In this document: positions 1 to 11,459 of the stretch, in pieces
Position numbering within the stretch: position 1 is the first letter of the stretch
Layout of the letters: every line of letters starts with the position of its first letter
Assembly (NCBI GenBank): GCA_029582155.1
Contig: CM055908.1
Span: 22,119,103 to 22,183,102 of the forward strand
DNA: 64,000 bases
From: Panopea generosa
Taxonomy: Eukaryota; Mollusca; Bivalvia; Adapedonta; Hiatellidae
Reading direction: 5' to 3'
Notes under the pieces: model-generated
Databases searched by the model: none
Seen by the model: the letters and a program-made list of their open reading frames with translations, nothing else
Told to the model about the DNA's origin: nothing
Position numbers and translations under genes: made by a program

Positions 1-1060
1 AGATTGTGCATCCAACGATGATGCCATGTCTTGCCAGCAAAACAAGATCGTGCACCAATGATGTGATGTCTTGCCAGAAAAACAAAATTGTGCACCCAAT
101 GATGATCTGATGTCTTGCCAGCAAAACAAGATTGTGCACCCAACAATGATGCGATGTCTTGCCAGCAAAACAAGATCGTGCACCAATGATGTGATGTCTT
201 GCCAGAAAAACAAAATTGTGCACCCAACGATGATGTGATGTCTTGCCAGCAAAACAAGATTGTGCACCCAACAATGATGTGATGTCTTGCCAGAAAAACA
301 AGATCGTGCACCAATGATGTGATGTCATGCCAGAAAAACAAGATTGTGCACCCAACGATGATGTGATGTCTTGCCAGAAAAACAAGATCGTGCACCTGCA
401 ATGATGTGATGTCATGCCAGAAAAACAAGATTGTGCACCCAACGATGATGTGATGTCTTGCAAGAAAAACAAGATTGTGCACCCAACGATGATCTGATGT
501 CTTGCCAGCAAAACAAGATCGTGCACCCAACGATGATGTGATGTGTGCACCCAACGATGATGTGATGTGTGCACCCAACGATGATGTGATGTCTTGCCAG
601 CAAAACAAGATTGTGTTCCCAACGATGATGCGATGTCTTGCCAGCAAAACAAGATCGTGCACCAATGATGTGAGGTCTTGCCAGAAAAACAAAATTGTGC
701 ACCCAACGATGATCTGATGTCTTGCCAGCAAAACAAGATTGTGCACCCAACGATGATGTGATGTCTTGCCAGCAAAACAAGGTTGTGCACCCAACGACAA
801 TGTGATGTCTTGCCAGCAAAACAGGATTGTGCAACCAATGATGATGTGATGTCTTGCCAGCAAAACAAGATTGTGCACCCAACGACAATGTGATGTCTTG
901 CCAGCAAAACAAGATTGTGCACCCAACGATGATGTGATGTTTTGCCAGCAAAACAATATTGTGCACCCAACAACAATGTGATGTCTTGCCAGCAAAACAA
1001 GACTGTGCACCCAACAATGATTTGATGTCTTGTCAGCAAAACAAGATCATACACCCAATG
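1..1060. repeat. Tandem array, about 41-44 bp unit, 24 or so copies
   Basis: Units of the form TGATGTCTTGCCAGCAAAAC followed by AAGATTGTGCACCCAACGA, with variants that lack a few bases and two short 21-bp sub-repeats near 535-590. It runs off the left edge and lies in the intron after exon 28. Open frames through it are by-products of the repeat. Confidence 0.95.
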
Positions 1061-1084
1061 AAATGCAAAAATAATTTCTCATCA

Positions 1085-1800
1085 TGCTTATTATCAAATC
1101 ATTAAGTGTCTGTGACTGGTGTATACTATCAAACCATTAAGAGTCTCACTGGTATCTACTATCAAACCATTAAGTGTCTCACTGGTATCTACTATCAAAC
1201 CATTAAGTGTCTGTGACTGGTGTATACTATCAAACCATTAAGAGTCTCACTGGTATCTACTATCAAACCATTAAGTGTCTGTGACTGGTATCTACTATCA
1301 AACCATTAAGTGTCTGTGACTGGTGTATACTATCAAACTATTTATTGTAGGTGATTGTGCTGTTTACTATCAGACCATAAAGTGTCTCACCATAACTGTG
1401 GTGTTAACTATCAACCATTAAGTGTCTGTGACTGTGGTGTTTACTGTTAAACCATAAAGGGTCTGTCACTGGCATTTAATATTTAACCATTAAGTGTCTG
1501 CGACTGGTTGACTATTAAACCATTAGGTGTCTGTCACCGGTGTTTAATATTTAACCATTAAGTGTCTGTGACTGGTTTACTATTAACCCATAAAGTTTCT
1601 GTGACTGTGGTGTTTACAATTATGTGTCTGTCACTGGTATCTACCATCAAACCATCAAGTGTCTGGTGTTTACTATCAAACCATAAAATGCCTTATTGTG
1701 ACTGTGGATTTTATAATCAAACCACAAAATGTATGTGATCATGATGTTTAATATCAAGCCATGCAATGTTTAAATGGTGCTGACTATCAAACCATACAAT
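1085..1800. repeat. Degenerate tandem array, about 37 bp unit
   Basis: Core ACTATCAAACCATTAAGTGT plus CTGTGACTGGTGT, well conserved at 1100-1330 and increasingly diverged to the right. Intronic. Confidence 0.85.
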
Positions 1801-1928
1801 GTCTAAAGTCAATTGCAAAGTATCTGAGTCATTGAGAACATGACAACATACACATGTCCGAGTTCAACAAGGGACAATGGGACACGACTCTCAAAAAACG
1901 AAAGAGAATCGACAACAGAGTGACTTAC

Positions 1929-2147
1929 TTGCAGAGTTGTTCATGCGGAGTGTACGGATTGAACATCATGTTTAATAACATTACAGTATATCCTCCACAA
2001 CTACAATCACGTTCACGTGTCAGACAGCGGGTCCAGGCGCGACTCTGACGAAGGCGTTCTGCGTAAACACTCATGATTTGGCTCATGCCATCCATCGTGC
2101 ATGAGTCTCTGATTTTGCTCATACAATTTACAGACTCAAACAGTACT
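1929..2147 (-). CDS. Exon 28: six-cysteine module, last exon visible
   Basis: 219 nt, phase 2-2. VLFESVNCMSKIRDSC is C1-x7-C2, C3 in TRC, then RDCSC and the closing EQLCK at donor GCAA|GTAAGT. Acceptor TGTTTCAG. As it ends with a donor, at least one more exon lies beyond the left edge. Confidence 0.86.
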
Positions 2148-2784
2148 CTGAAACAGCACAATTGTAATATCTGTTACTGAGCACAATTCATTTTATTCTT
2201 TTTGATGAATTCTAGATATTTCTCAGTGGATTATTTATGGTAATCCACTGTTATCGTTTTTTTGTCCTTTCATATCAATGTAAAAAAAAAGATTAAAAAA
2301 AAAAAAAAGTACTAGTTCTACTTTAATTTTTTTATTAATCTATTACTATTAAATGGAAAATTGAGGTAAAAATAAACAAAAAATTAAATAAATGCATGAA
2401 ATAAAAAGAAAATTTGTTTGTTTTCGTGTAAAATCAAATGATATTTCATCTAGTTATCACCAAAAATGAGAATATGACTTTTGGTGGTTACTTGATGAAA
2501 TATAATTTGATCTTACACCAAAACAAACAAATATCCTCTATGTAATTGTTGTATCCATAGTAGCAATTATTCATATTCTAACCTGGGACATACATTACTT
2601 TGATGTTTGGTAATTTTATTTGGCATTCTCTGGTTTTATAATAAATAAAGTTCAATTAAATTTTTTAATCAGAAGTGTCAAAAATGGCAAATTCAAATCA
2701 GGTTCATATTTTACATTTGCCAAAACAGGAGGCAGGGTTACAGCCATTTACCACATCATATCCAATAAATCTTTTTGATCGATT

Positions 2785-3030
2785 GATTGAGCATTTAGCG
2801 TCATTTTTATGCCATCAAGGGGTAACAAACGATCAGTTAACCTAACCACTGTCTCCTGGGAACCTGAAAGGTTAACCAGTACTCGAACAAACCCCATCTC
2901 TGCAAGTAACTGATAACTTTCCTACTTGTATCAGTGGTGAGAGACAAATTACAATGAGACACAATGTCGTATATAAGTCATCACGGAGACTATAGTAGAG
3001 CGAGGAATCAAACTCATGACCCCTGGAAAG
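2785..3030 (-). mobile_element. SINE-like element, inverted copy
   Basis: Reverse-complement copy of the family at 33844, 49888 and 54633. It shares the stretches with TTAACCTAACCACTGT and AATGAGACACAATGTCGTAT, and a B-box-like GAATCAAACTCATGACCCC at its right end. It lies between exons 28 and 27. Confidence 0.7.
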
Positions 3031-3236
3031 TTGCACTTCTTAACTTCAAAAGTTAAAATAAATCTTTTTGAAAGTTGGTGATAAGTACTTCTAGCCAAAA
3101 GTCTTAACGAATGTGAAGACATAAACGGTCCTCACAACTGATTTTTAAACCTTCCCCCCAAAAATAAACCTAAACCCTACACACTTGAATATCCATTTAT
3201 GTGTCGGAGCAGACAGAAGGATTTGTGTTATCTTAC

Positions 3237-3327
3237 ATGCAATCCATCTTGTTTGCATGTATGAGAACATGCGCCATCCTGAGTGTACAGTACATCTGCT
3301 GGTGAATACTACATTCCTTGGCGGGTT
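3237..3327 (-). CDS. Exon 27: second half of the module interrupted by the LU domain
   Basis: 91 nt, phase 1 in and phase 2 out. (E)PAKECSIHQQMYC is C4-x7-C5 and NKMDC is C6. It closes the module opened at the end of exon 24, so the LU domain of exons 25-26 sits between C3 and C4. Acceptor TTATTTTGCAG, donor GCAT|GTAAGA. Same size and phases as exon 4. Confidence 0.84.
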
Positions 3328-3361
3328 CTGCAAAATAACACAATCATCGTTAAACACTGAT

Positions 3362-4056
3362 AGTACAGTAATGTTTAATTGGTTAATACCTGATATAGTA
3401 CAGTTTAATTGGTAATTACCTGATATAGTAAAGTAATGTTTAATTGCTTATTACCTGATAGAGTACAGTAACGGTTAATCGTTAAATTGCTTAATACCTG
3501 AGAGAGCACAGTAACTTTTAATTGCTTATTACCTGATATGGAACAGTAACGTTTAATTGCTTATTACCTGGTATAGTACAGTAACGCTTAATTGCTTATT
3601 ACCTGATATAGAACAGTAACGTTTAATTGCTTATTACCTGGTATAGTACAGTAACGTTTAATTGCTTTTACCTGATAAAGTACAGTTACATTTAATTGCT
3701 TATTACCTGATATAGTACAGTAATGTTTAATTGGTAATTACCTGATATAATACAGTAACGTATAATTGCTAATTACCTGATATAGTACAGTAATGTTTAA
3801 TTATTACCTGATAGAATACAGTAATGTTTAATTGCTAATTACTTGATAGAGTACCGCAATATTTAATTGCTTATTACCTATACCACAGTAACATTTAATT
3901 GCTTATTACCTGATATAGTACAGTAATGTTTAATTGCTTATTACCTATACCACAGTAACATTTAATTGCTTGTTACCTGATATAGTACAGTAATGTTTAA
4001 ATGCTTATTACCTGGTATAGTACAGTAACGTTTAATTGGTTATTACCTGGCATGGT
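3362..4056. repeat. 35-bp array carrying copies of the exon 26 donor
   Basis: About 19 units of the type TGTTTAATTGCTTATTACCT plus GATATAGTACAGTAA. Read on the minus strand, each holds CAG|GTAATAAGC, the same donor as exon 26. The last unit (4027-4050) also copies about 15 bases of the exon's 3' end (20 of 21 bases match across the junction). Confidence 0.9.
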
Positions 4057-4069
4057 GTCATCATTTTTC

Positions 4070-4602
4070 ATTATTCTGTACTGTACAATAATATAAGGTT
4101 ATTTTACAGTGTTTTGTACAATATGGGAATATATTGTACGAGTATGTATTGTGGTGAAAATCAAATTAGAAGAGATGCCATAGGCGCTAAGCCCAATTTG
4201 ATTTTCACCACAATACGTAGGAGTACACTATATTCCCATATTGTACAAAACATTGTAAAATGATCTTTTTATTCTATACCTCAACTGAAAATAATTTATC
4301 AAATGAGTGAAGAAAAATTAAGATACTTTTAAATAGTTCAGATCCATGACAGTGACAGATGAAGGAAGTTGCAGATATTTGAAATTTTTTCAACGTCGAT
4401 AGTCATACCGAACATTTTGTCCATTGTTTGTTTTTATCATTGAAATTTCTACTAAATTTATTTCCTTTATTAATCCCCATCTTGATATTTGAACTGTACA
4501 ATATAAAAGTTATTGGATCTAATAAACTTCTATATATTGTACAGTCACATGGAAACATCTGGAGTAGGTGGATTGACTATACACTTACAGGTATAGAATA
4601 AT
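4070..4602. mobile_element. Foldback element with long hairpin
   Basis: Arms at about 4103-4168 and 4194-4260 are near-perfect inverted repeats (TTTTGTACAATATGGGAATA on one side, its complement on the other) around a loop of about 25 bp; a second hairpin with TGTACAATATA ends lies at 4493-4545. Outer ends ATTATTCTGTACTGT and CAGGTATAGAATAAT are imperfect inverted repeats. It sits between the exon 26 donor and its duplicated copy. Confidence 0.6.
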
Positions 4603-4611
4603 AGTTATTAC

Positions 4612-4765
4612 CTGGCATGGTTTCATTTACAACAACCTCTGCATCCTTCGCTTTGTTACACAAGTGTCCAACACAACATGATTCAGACTTCCGACCATTA
4701 CAAACTTCCTTCTTGACGCATCTCTTTGTCACAAGTCCATTTGGTTTATTCAGTGTCTGGCAAGT
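4612..4765 (-). CDS. Exon 26: second part of the LU three-finger domain
   Basis: 154 nt, phase 0 in and phase 1 out. It encodes TCQTLNKPNGLVTKRC, VCNGRKSESCC and the diagnostic C-terminal CCVGHLCN of the Ly6/uPAR/three-finger fold, then an acidic tail with the sequon NET. Acceptor ATTTTATAG, donor CCAG|GTAATA. Nine or ten cysteines across exons 25 and 26 fit the family. No GPI signal follows, because the frame continues into another half-module. The donor and last exonic bases are duplicated downstream (to the left). Confidence 0.88.
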
Positions 4766-4919
4766 CTATAAAATGCAAAAAGTTTGTTAATTTTTGCAGT
4801 CAACCAAATTTAACTTTTATTTCTGTATTATATCCTGCTGATGTTGATAGTCACATCACCATAATTCAGAATCTATGAATGAAAATAATTAATTCATGAA
4901 AGAGCAACTAAATCAGATG

Positions 4920-5290
4920 AAACAATGTTACTACATTTAAACCTTTATTATGAATCAAATGAAATCAAACTGAAATCACGTGACTCATTTAATATGTCAC
5001 ACATAATATGTTGCAATTGTAAGCGGGAAATCTGTTTTAATCTAACATCGGCGCATAGCCCAAGTTAGGAAATCCCTTTTAAATTATAACATTTTGAAAA
5101 ATCCTAATACATTCCCTTTAAGACCTGATGGCCACAGCCCAAGACAAACCATTGCAAGAAATGCACTCTTTGCTTTAAGACCTGATGGCCACAGCCCAAG
5201 ACCAACCATTGCAAAAAATGCACTCTTTGCTTTAAGAGCCATTTATCATGTTAATCCAATGTATAAGTTCCATATGACACATCACATATT
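4920..5290. repeat. Dispersed repeat plus a short tandem duplication
   Basis: The segment at about 4945-5075 recurs inverted at 31615-31740 (shared GGGATTTCCTAACTT and ATATGTTGCAAT stretches). At 5115-5235 a 59-bp unit containing TTTAAGACCTGATGGCCACA is duplicated. Intronic. Confidence 0.6.
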
Positions 5291-6159
5291 ACCAGTCATT
5301 CCTAGTTGACCTAGTTTGTGGAACAACCCAAACTGTGTTAAAAGCTCCTTTGATGTTAAATAAGGCAAGGTGGGCTGTATTTCTGTGCTCCATATTGTAA
5401 TAAACTGTTTTGGACACAGAAATATTAATATATATATATATCAGTTTTAACTTGTAGGAATGTTTAACATATCACCAAGACTACCTTCTCAAACATTTTG
5501 CAGAAACATGGTACTAACGATATGAGTCTATAGCTGATTGCGTGTTTTTGGTTTGCTCCCCTCCATATGCAGTAGAATAAGAATAATGTCTCTACGATTT
5601 TGTTAAAGAGCAAAACAATAGATTGAAGGAAGGATAAACCACAGTATATCATGTGATCATGTAATACCATGTCGTTTCCGTCGGCCTATCATCTTTTAAG
5701 ATTGTCCTTTGTTTCAATTCGTCAAAGTTAACATGTTTTTGTAGTATTTCGGAATAGGAGGGATATTCTGAACACTGCATACTTTTTACGTTAGACTTTG
5801 CTGGATAAAATCAACAAAAGCTTGCAGAGTTCAAGTGTGTTGATTCTCAATGAATATCTTTTCAAAACCCAGATGGGACGTCACTTTCAGTCGAGTAGTA
5901 AATATCATCCATTGTGATATCCGTGCATGCTAGTGATGGTTTCTAGTTATGCACACGAAATAGCTTCCGAAACAACCAATAGTCTAGGTCAGCCACTTCC
6001 TTAAGTTCCTGATAAAGTTTATCATTGTTATTGTCAGATTCAATTCAATGATTCTATGAAATATTTATTTTCAAAGCTTTTATGTCAGAAACTATCTGCT
6101 TACTAAATGCAGAATTCTATTTTTAGGTATCTGCCTGGCACTTTGAAACTGTATTATCA

Positions 6160-7035
6160 CCCCTGAAACCCGTTACCTCCGACATGAGCAGCCAACTACC
6201 CTTCCACTATATTACCACCCCTCAAACCCGTTACCTCCGACATGAGCAGCCAACTACCCTTCCACTGTATTACCACCCCTCAAACCCGCTACCCCCGACA
6301 TGAGCAGCCAACTACCCTTCCACTATATTATTAACCCTCAAACCCATTACCTCAAACATGAGCAGCCAACTACCCTTCCACTATATTACCACCCCTCAAA
6401 CCCACTACCTCCGACATGAGCAGCCAACTACCCTTCCACTATATTACCACCCCTCAAACCCGTTACCTCCAACATGAGCAGCCAACTACCCTTCCACTAT
6501 ATTACAACCCCTCAAACCCATTACCTCCGACATGAACAGCCAACTACCCTTCCACTATATTACCACCCCTCAAACCCGTTACCTCCGACATGAGCTGCCA
6601 ACTACCCTTCCACTGTATTACCACCCCTCAAACCCGTTACCTCAGACATGAGCAGCCAACTTCACTTCAACTGTATTACCACCCCTCAAACCCGTTACCT
6701 CAAACATGAACAGCCAACTACCCTTCCACTATATTACCACCCCTCAAACCCGTTACCTCAGACATGAGCAGCCAACTTCACTTCCACTGCATTACAACCC
6801 CTCAAACCCATTACCTCCGACATGAGCAGCCAACTACCCTTCCACTATATTACCACCCCTCAAACCCGTTACCTCCGACATGAGCATCCAACTACCCTTC
6901 CACTATATTACCACCCCTCAAACCCGTTACCTCCAACATAAGCAGCCAACTACCCTTCCACTATATTACCACCCCTCAAACCCGCTACCTCCGACATGAG
7001 CATCCAACTACCCTTCCACTATATTACCACCCCTT
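6160..7035. repeat. 58-bp tandem array, about 15 copies
   Basis: Unit CTCCGACATGAGCAGCCAAC plus TACCCTTCCACTATATTACC and ACCCCTCAAACCCGTTAC. It ends about 35 bp from the exon 25 donor without sharing exon sequence. The rest of the interval 5290-6160 shows only an AT microsatellite at 5430 and no recognisable gene. Confidence 0.95.
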
Positions 7036-7070
7036 TTTCCAGAACAGCACAAAAAACTATTATGCAATAC

Positions 7071-7162
7071 CTGTTTATTACTAGCACATGTTTCCACTGG
7101 GCTGGCATCACATTCAGCGTGACTTTTTGCATCAAAGCACCTGTGGCACTGTCGGGGCAACA
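7071..7162 (-). CDS. Exon 25: first part of an LU (Ly6/uPAR) three-finger domain
   Basis: 92 nt, phase 1 in and phase 0 out. It encodes V-LPRQCHRCFDAKSHAEC and then DASPVETC, the CxxC...C...C start typical of LU domains. Acceptor TTCCTTACAG, donor ACAG|GTATTG. A phase-0 intron inside the domain separates it from exon 26; LU genes commonly have an intron within the domain. Confidence 0.86.
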
Positions 7163-8221
7163 CTGTAAGGAAGAGAAAAGTAAAGGTATATGAATTTTTT
7201 ATAGGTCATCTCTATGGTTACCTGATATTTTGATTATGTTGTATTGCTATATTACAAAGGTCACAGCGTAATTGATGCTTCTGAGAGTGATTTGAGTTCA
7301 GCTCAAAAGGACTATGGACTGAGTGAAATAGACATTGACTGTAGATATGGCTGCTGGAACAGTGCATTATAATGCAGAGATTTAAAAAAAAAATGTAATC
7401 TTAAAATAAAAATCTTTTGAAGGTGGTTCATGTGCGTGATGAAACACCAGAAGTGTGATGTAAAATTTAAGTTAAAAGAACAAACTGCCATAATTTCATT
7501 ATAATAATTTAACTAGAAAGCCAAAATCACAAGCACATGTTTTGACCATGAACCTGATGAATAACAAGTTTCATATCAATCAGGTTAAAATTGTGTGATG
7601 AGTTGCGTTCACAAAGTTGTTGGTCATTACATTTAAGTTCAAACAACAAAGGGCCATAACTCAATTCAATTAGAATGCTGAATTTGAGCTACACAACAGA
7701 TTTTAGCCACATAAAGGCATGTTTAAGTTTCTGGAAACAGCAACATCATTATTTTACAACTGTTATTTTACATGTCCAGATAGTTACTATCCCTAAAACC
7801 TAAACACCTTAATATCCATTTGTGTGTACGGACAGACAGATGCCATTTCAATATCTCCCAATTTTCTTTAAAAAGAAATGGGTAAAAACAAAAACAGGCT
7901 GGACAAGATGTTCATACATTGGTCTTTTGATCTCGTAACTATAACATTGACCTTGGGAAATAAAAATGGGACTTTGATGTCATACACTCTTTCCATATGT
8001 TGACTGGGTGCAAGATATTTTCTTATTTCTTTTGTTGTACACAAACTTACCAAACAATAAACATGTATATGACATTTGACTTCTGACTACAAACTTTAAG
8101 CAAATGAAGATGAGAGACCTTGAAAGACTCCTCTCATTTCACTGGCTGTATGTACACAAAACAGTTACCAACAAATTACAGCTGGATTAAATATATATAT
8201 ATAATAATTATAGAGCCTTAC
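7163..8221. other. Intron 24, no element recognised
   Basis: AT-rich intron between exons 24 and 25. The stretch 7540-7760 has the look of an old dispersed repeat (phrases such as AAGGGCCATAACTCAATTC, common in mollusc repeats). A short (AT)n tract lies near 8192. I see no exon or promoter. Confidence 0.5.
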
Positions 8222-9337
8222 CTTGACACTTATGTTTTACGGTCTGAAGTATTGTGTATAAAGATGTTTTCACAGTGTCCCGGATGCTAATGTCCAGCTG
8301 AAACAAATGATCTTGGAGACAATCCCAGGACTGATACAGCTTCAAGCACATTCTATGCAACTCATAGTGCATTGGAACTGGCCTTTTGCGTAAACAATCT
8401 TTTTTTCCACCACTTTTTTGTGATCCAGGTTTCTTTTCTTTTTTGTCCATGCTTCCAGATTTTGTTTTTTCTTTGTCCTTGCTTCCAGATTTTGTTTTTC
8501 CTTTGTCCTTGCTTCCAGGTTTTCTTTCTTCTTTGTCCTTGCTTTCAGATTGTTTTTCCATGCCTCCAGTTCCTGTTTCTCCGGTGCTTCCAGATCTTTC
8601 TGCTGACCTTCTACTCCTGCCACCACGTTTAGAAGAATTTTCATCACTTCTGTCATCAGTCTCTTCACTCTCATCTTCATCAGCAGATCTTTCGACAGAA
8701 CTATGTGATGATTCACTTCTGGATTTGTCATGTGACCAACTCGGATAATGTTCAACCCACCATCGTTCATTACTTAGGTAATTTTCATCACATACTTCAT
8801 CTTTATCTTCACCAGTCTTCCAAGAACCACCATTTTTACTGGGACGATCCGACTCCTCAGAACTGCTTCTTCCATTTGAAGCACTCCATTGAGAATCAGT
8901 TGGACGTGACCTACTTGACTCCCGAGAGCCAGATTGACTAAAGTCATCTGACTCCGAATAACCAGTATCACTTTTACCAGAGCCCTTTGACCTCCCAGTA
9001 TCACTTTTACCAGAGCCCTTTGACCTCCTAGAACCACTTTTACCAGCGCTCTTTGACCCCTCAGTACCAATTTTACCAGAGCCCTTTGACCCCCCAGTAT
9101 CACTTTTACCAGAGCCCTTTGACCCCCTAGAACCACTTTTACCAGAGCCCTTTGACCCCCTAGGACCACCTTTGCTAGAGCCATCTGACCCCCTAGTACC
9201 ATTTTTACTACCATTATCTGACCCCATAGAGTCACTTTCGCTGGAGTGTTCTGACATATCAGCTGATTTCTCTGATGACAGACTATCATCCTCATCTGAG
9301 TAAAATAATGGTTCAGAGTATGACAAGAGTGACCATG
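8222..9337 (-). CDS. Exon 24: long Ser/Gly/Lys-rich exon ending in a half-module
   Basis: 1,116 nt, phase 1-1, the largest exon. After WSLLSYSEPLFYSDEDD it is acidic and Ser-rich, then has about eight copies of an 11-residue repeat of the GSKGSGKSDTG type (33-nt coding minisatellite), an acidic Ser-rich stretch with basic clusters (RSRRS), and four 10-residue KDKEKTKSGS-type repeats. The last 60 residues revert to module sequence: MCLKLYQSWDC (C1-x8-C2) and HKC (C3). Acceptor TTCTGTTTCAG, donor CAAG|GTAAGG. The alternating Ser/Gly and charged repeats suggest an extended, disordered or adhesive segment; inference only. Confidence 0.88.
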
Positions 9338-9900
9338 CTGAAACAGAAGAAAATCAACAGCAGTTAAATGCAAACATTTAAACCATGTAAACCTAATATG
9401 ACCATGCTGAAATAGAAAAGTTCAACAGCAAATACAGAAACAAACATCTCAACCATGTAAATCTGGTATGGCCATGCTGGAATAGAAAAGTTCAACAGCA
9501 GTTATAGAGACAAACATCTCAACCATGTAATCTGGTATGGCCATGCTGAAATAGATCAGGTCAACAGGCTACAGACAAACATCTCAACCATGTAATCTGG
9601 TATGGCCATGCTGAAACAGAACATATCAACAAGCTACAGACAAACATCTCAACCATGTAATCTGGTATGGCCATGCTGAAATAGAACAGGTCAACAGGCT
9701 ACAGACAAACATCTCAACCATGTAATCTGGTATGGCCATGCTGAAATAGAATATAATCGATAGGCTAGAGACAAATATCTCAACCATGTAATCTGGTATG
9801 GCCATGCTGAAATAGAACAGATCAACAGCAGATAGGACAAACATCTCTACCATGTAAATCTGGTATGGCCATGCTGAAATAGAAAAGTTTTTCAGCAGAT
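9338..9900. repeat. Array of 60-70 bp units carrying copies of the exon 24 acceptor
   Basis: About nine units. On the minus strand each contains TATTTCAGCATGGCCAT, matching the exon 24 acceptor TGTTTCAG and the first nine to ten exonic bases (CATGGTCAC). Between these lie AACCATGTAATCTGG and CTACAGACAAACATCTC segments. The first unit abuts the exon. Confidence 0.9.
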
Positions 9901-10269
9901 AGAGAGGTTAAAAACAAACATGTCATCGAAATGTTTCATTGTCATGTTATGTTGAACACTGTTCAGTATACGGAAATAGACAACTTCCAAATGGTCAAGT
10001 CCTTTATGTGACCTTGACATTTGAGTTCTGTTTAGTTATTTGATAATTGATCCTTGACCCCTGAGTGTCTCCCTGTAACACTGTAACCTTCCTCTCCACC
10101 CAGTATACCCACACACCAAGTTTTGTGGCAATGTCTCATTCCTAGTCAAAATGCAACTAGACGAGACACAACGGAATATGATGCGACAAAGTGAACCTAA
10201 TGTGGCTTGGAAGGACATAATGTGCATACAAACATTTTAATGGTTCACACAAAACACTGCCATATTTAC

Positions 10270-10430
10270 CTGTATCATGAAAGTCAGTTAGACACGACTG
10301 AACCTTCCTGGTGCAGAAATCTTCAACCATTTCTGTAACCCTCCTCAACTGCTTCCAGATGTCCTTTGCATGTTCATGGTCACACCGTTCTGTTTTTTTC
10401 TCAACACATGTGCGGGCTTCCATGGCCAAT
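10270..10430 (-). CDS. Exon 23: first part of a module
   Basis: 161 nt, phase 2 in and phase 1 out. LAMEARTCVEKKTERC is C1-x7-C2; C3 in EDFC and one more cysteine in VQSC. It ends DFHDT-G at donor ACAG|GTAAAT. Acceptor AATCGTAG. The reading frame continues into exon 24. Confidence 0.84.
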
Positions 10431-10654
10431 CTACGATTGACAGCAGCAGTAAATAAATAGAATAAAACAGAAATGTATTCTGTTCTTCAAGTATGTTTCT
10501 TTATGTTACATTGCTTTCAGAAGAAAAATCGAGTTAAACTAAAATACCTCCAAACAAACACTTCGTTTTCAGTGAACTTTGTTTGCATTCTTTTTTCAAA
10601 ATGCGGGTGATCCAAGAAATCAAAATTTAAATTTTGTATAAATTGTGTTTTTTT

Positions 10655-10870
10655 TTCCATTATTATAATTTTTTAATGGGGTTTTACCCCATTTTCAACA
10701 CATTTCGGCTTATATATGACATGTCCAGTTATATTGGTGGAGGAAAACCTAAGAATAAATCTGAGCAGAACCACCGTCCTTTCGCAAGCGACTGGCAAAC
10801 TTTCTCACATAAAGTCTTAAGAGCAAGCTGGACACGAACCTACCTTCTTAGAGATGAGAGGTAACTGATC
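10655..10870 (+). repeat. Dispersed repeat family B, copy 1
   Basis: Shares ACTGGCAAACTTT, ACCACC and TCTGAG blocks in the same order with 37505-37700, and more weakly with 51630-51740. No terminal repeats seen. The open frame here is not convincing as a gene. Confidence 0.6.
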
Positions 10871-11228
10871 TTGAGACAGTCCCATAAGCTGTTCAGGACC
10901 CTCTTAAATTATGTAGAAAATGACATGGAAAACACAACCACTTATGATGCATTTATTAAACTTTGAAACTTTAAAATGTTAAACTTAATTATGAAAACTG
11001 AGTGTCTTAATTTTATTATTAAAGACCAAGTTCCAGAGAGTTAAGTTACTTTAATTTTCCATAGAAATAGATAGGGGTGGGGGAACAGGTAGTTATCTGC
11101 ACAATCAATAGATGTTTGTGCCTGTTTCCGGAAACTTTGCTTTCGTTGGTTAAAGTCAATCATACAAAATACAATTTTTCATTCAGAAATTCTAAATAAT
11201 ACAACATTATTGTAAATTTAAAACTTAC

Positions 11229-11429
11229 TTGCAGAAACCCTTCTTTCCATACATGTTCTTCACACTGTCAAGGCATTGTTGGGCTCCACAGAGGTCACAG
11301 TCTACCTGGGCACAATGACCACTCACCTTTCTCTTTAATGTGTTTTCAAGGTGAGTAATGACATTAACATCATCCTGGCCACAATCAGCCAGGTGTTGAT
11401 GAACACACACAGACATGTATGGCACTTTT
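11229..11429 (-). CDS. Exon 22: compact module with extra cysteine
   Basis: 201 nt, phase 2-2, 67 codons, the shortest complete module. KVPYMSVCVHQHLADC is C1-x7-C2, C3 in SGHC, then DCDLCGAQQC (C4-x7-C5 with an additional Cys inside) and GFCK. Acceptor CAATTACAG, donor GCAA|GTAAGT. With only four residues between C3 and C4 it shows the insert-free core. Confidence 0.88.
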
Positions 11430-11459
11430 CTGTAATTGTTTATTTAATTATTAGCTAGA

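Noticed and set aside
412-1017. 201-codon minus-strand frame with repeated CWQDITSSLGAQSCFAGK peptides
   Set aside because: Comes from the tandem array; unit length varies from 41 to 44 bp and the frame is not conserved.
8342-9373. Additional open frames overlapping exon 24 in other frames and strand
   Set aside because: Shadows of the 33-nt and 30-nt coding repeats of exon 24, whose frame alone fits both splice junctions.
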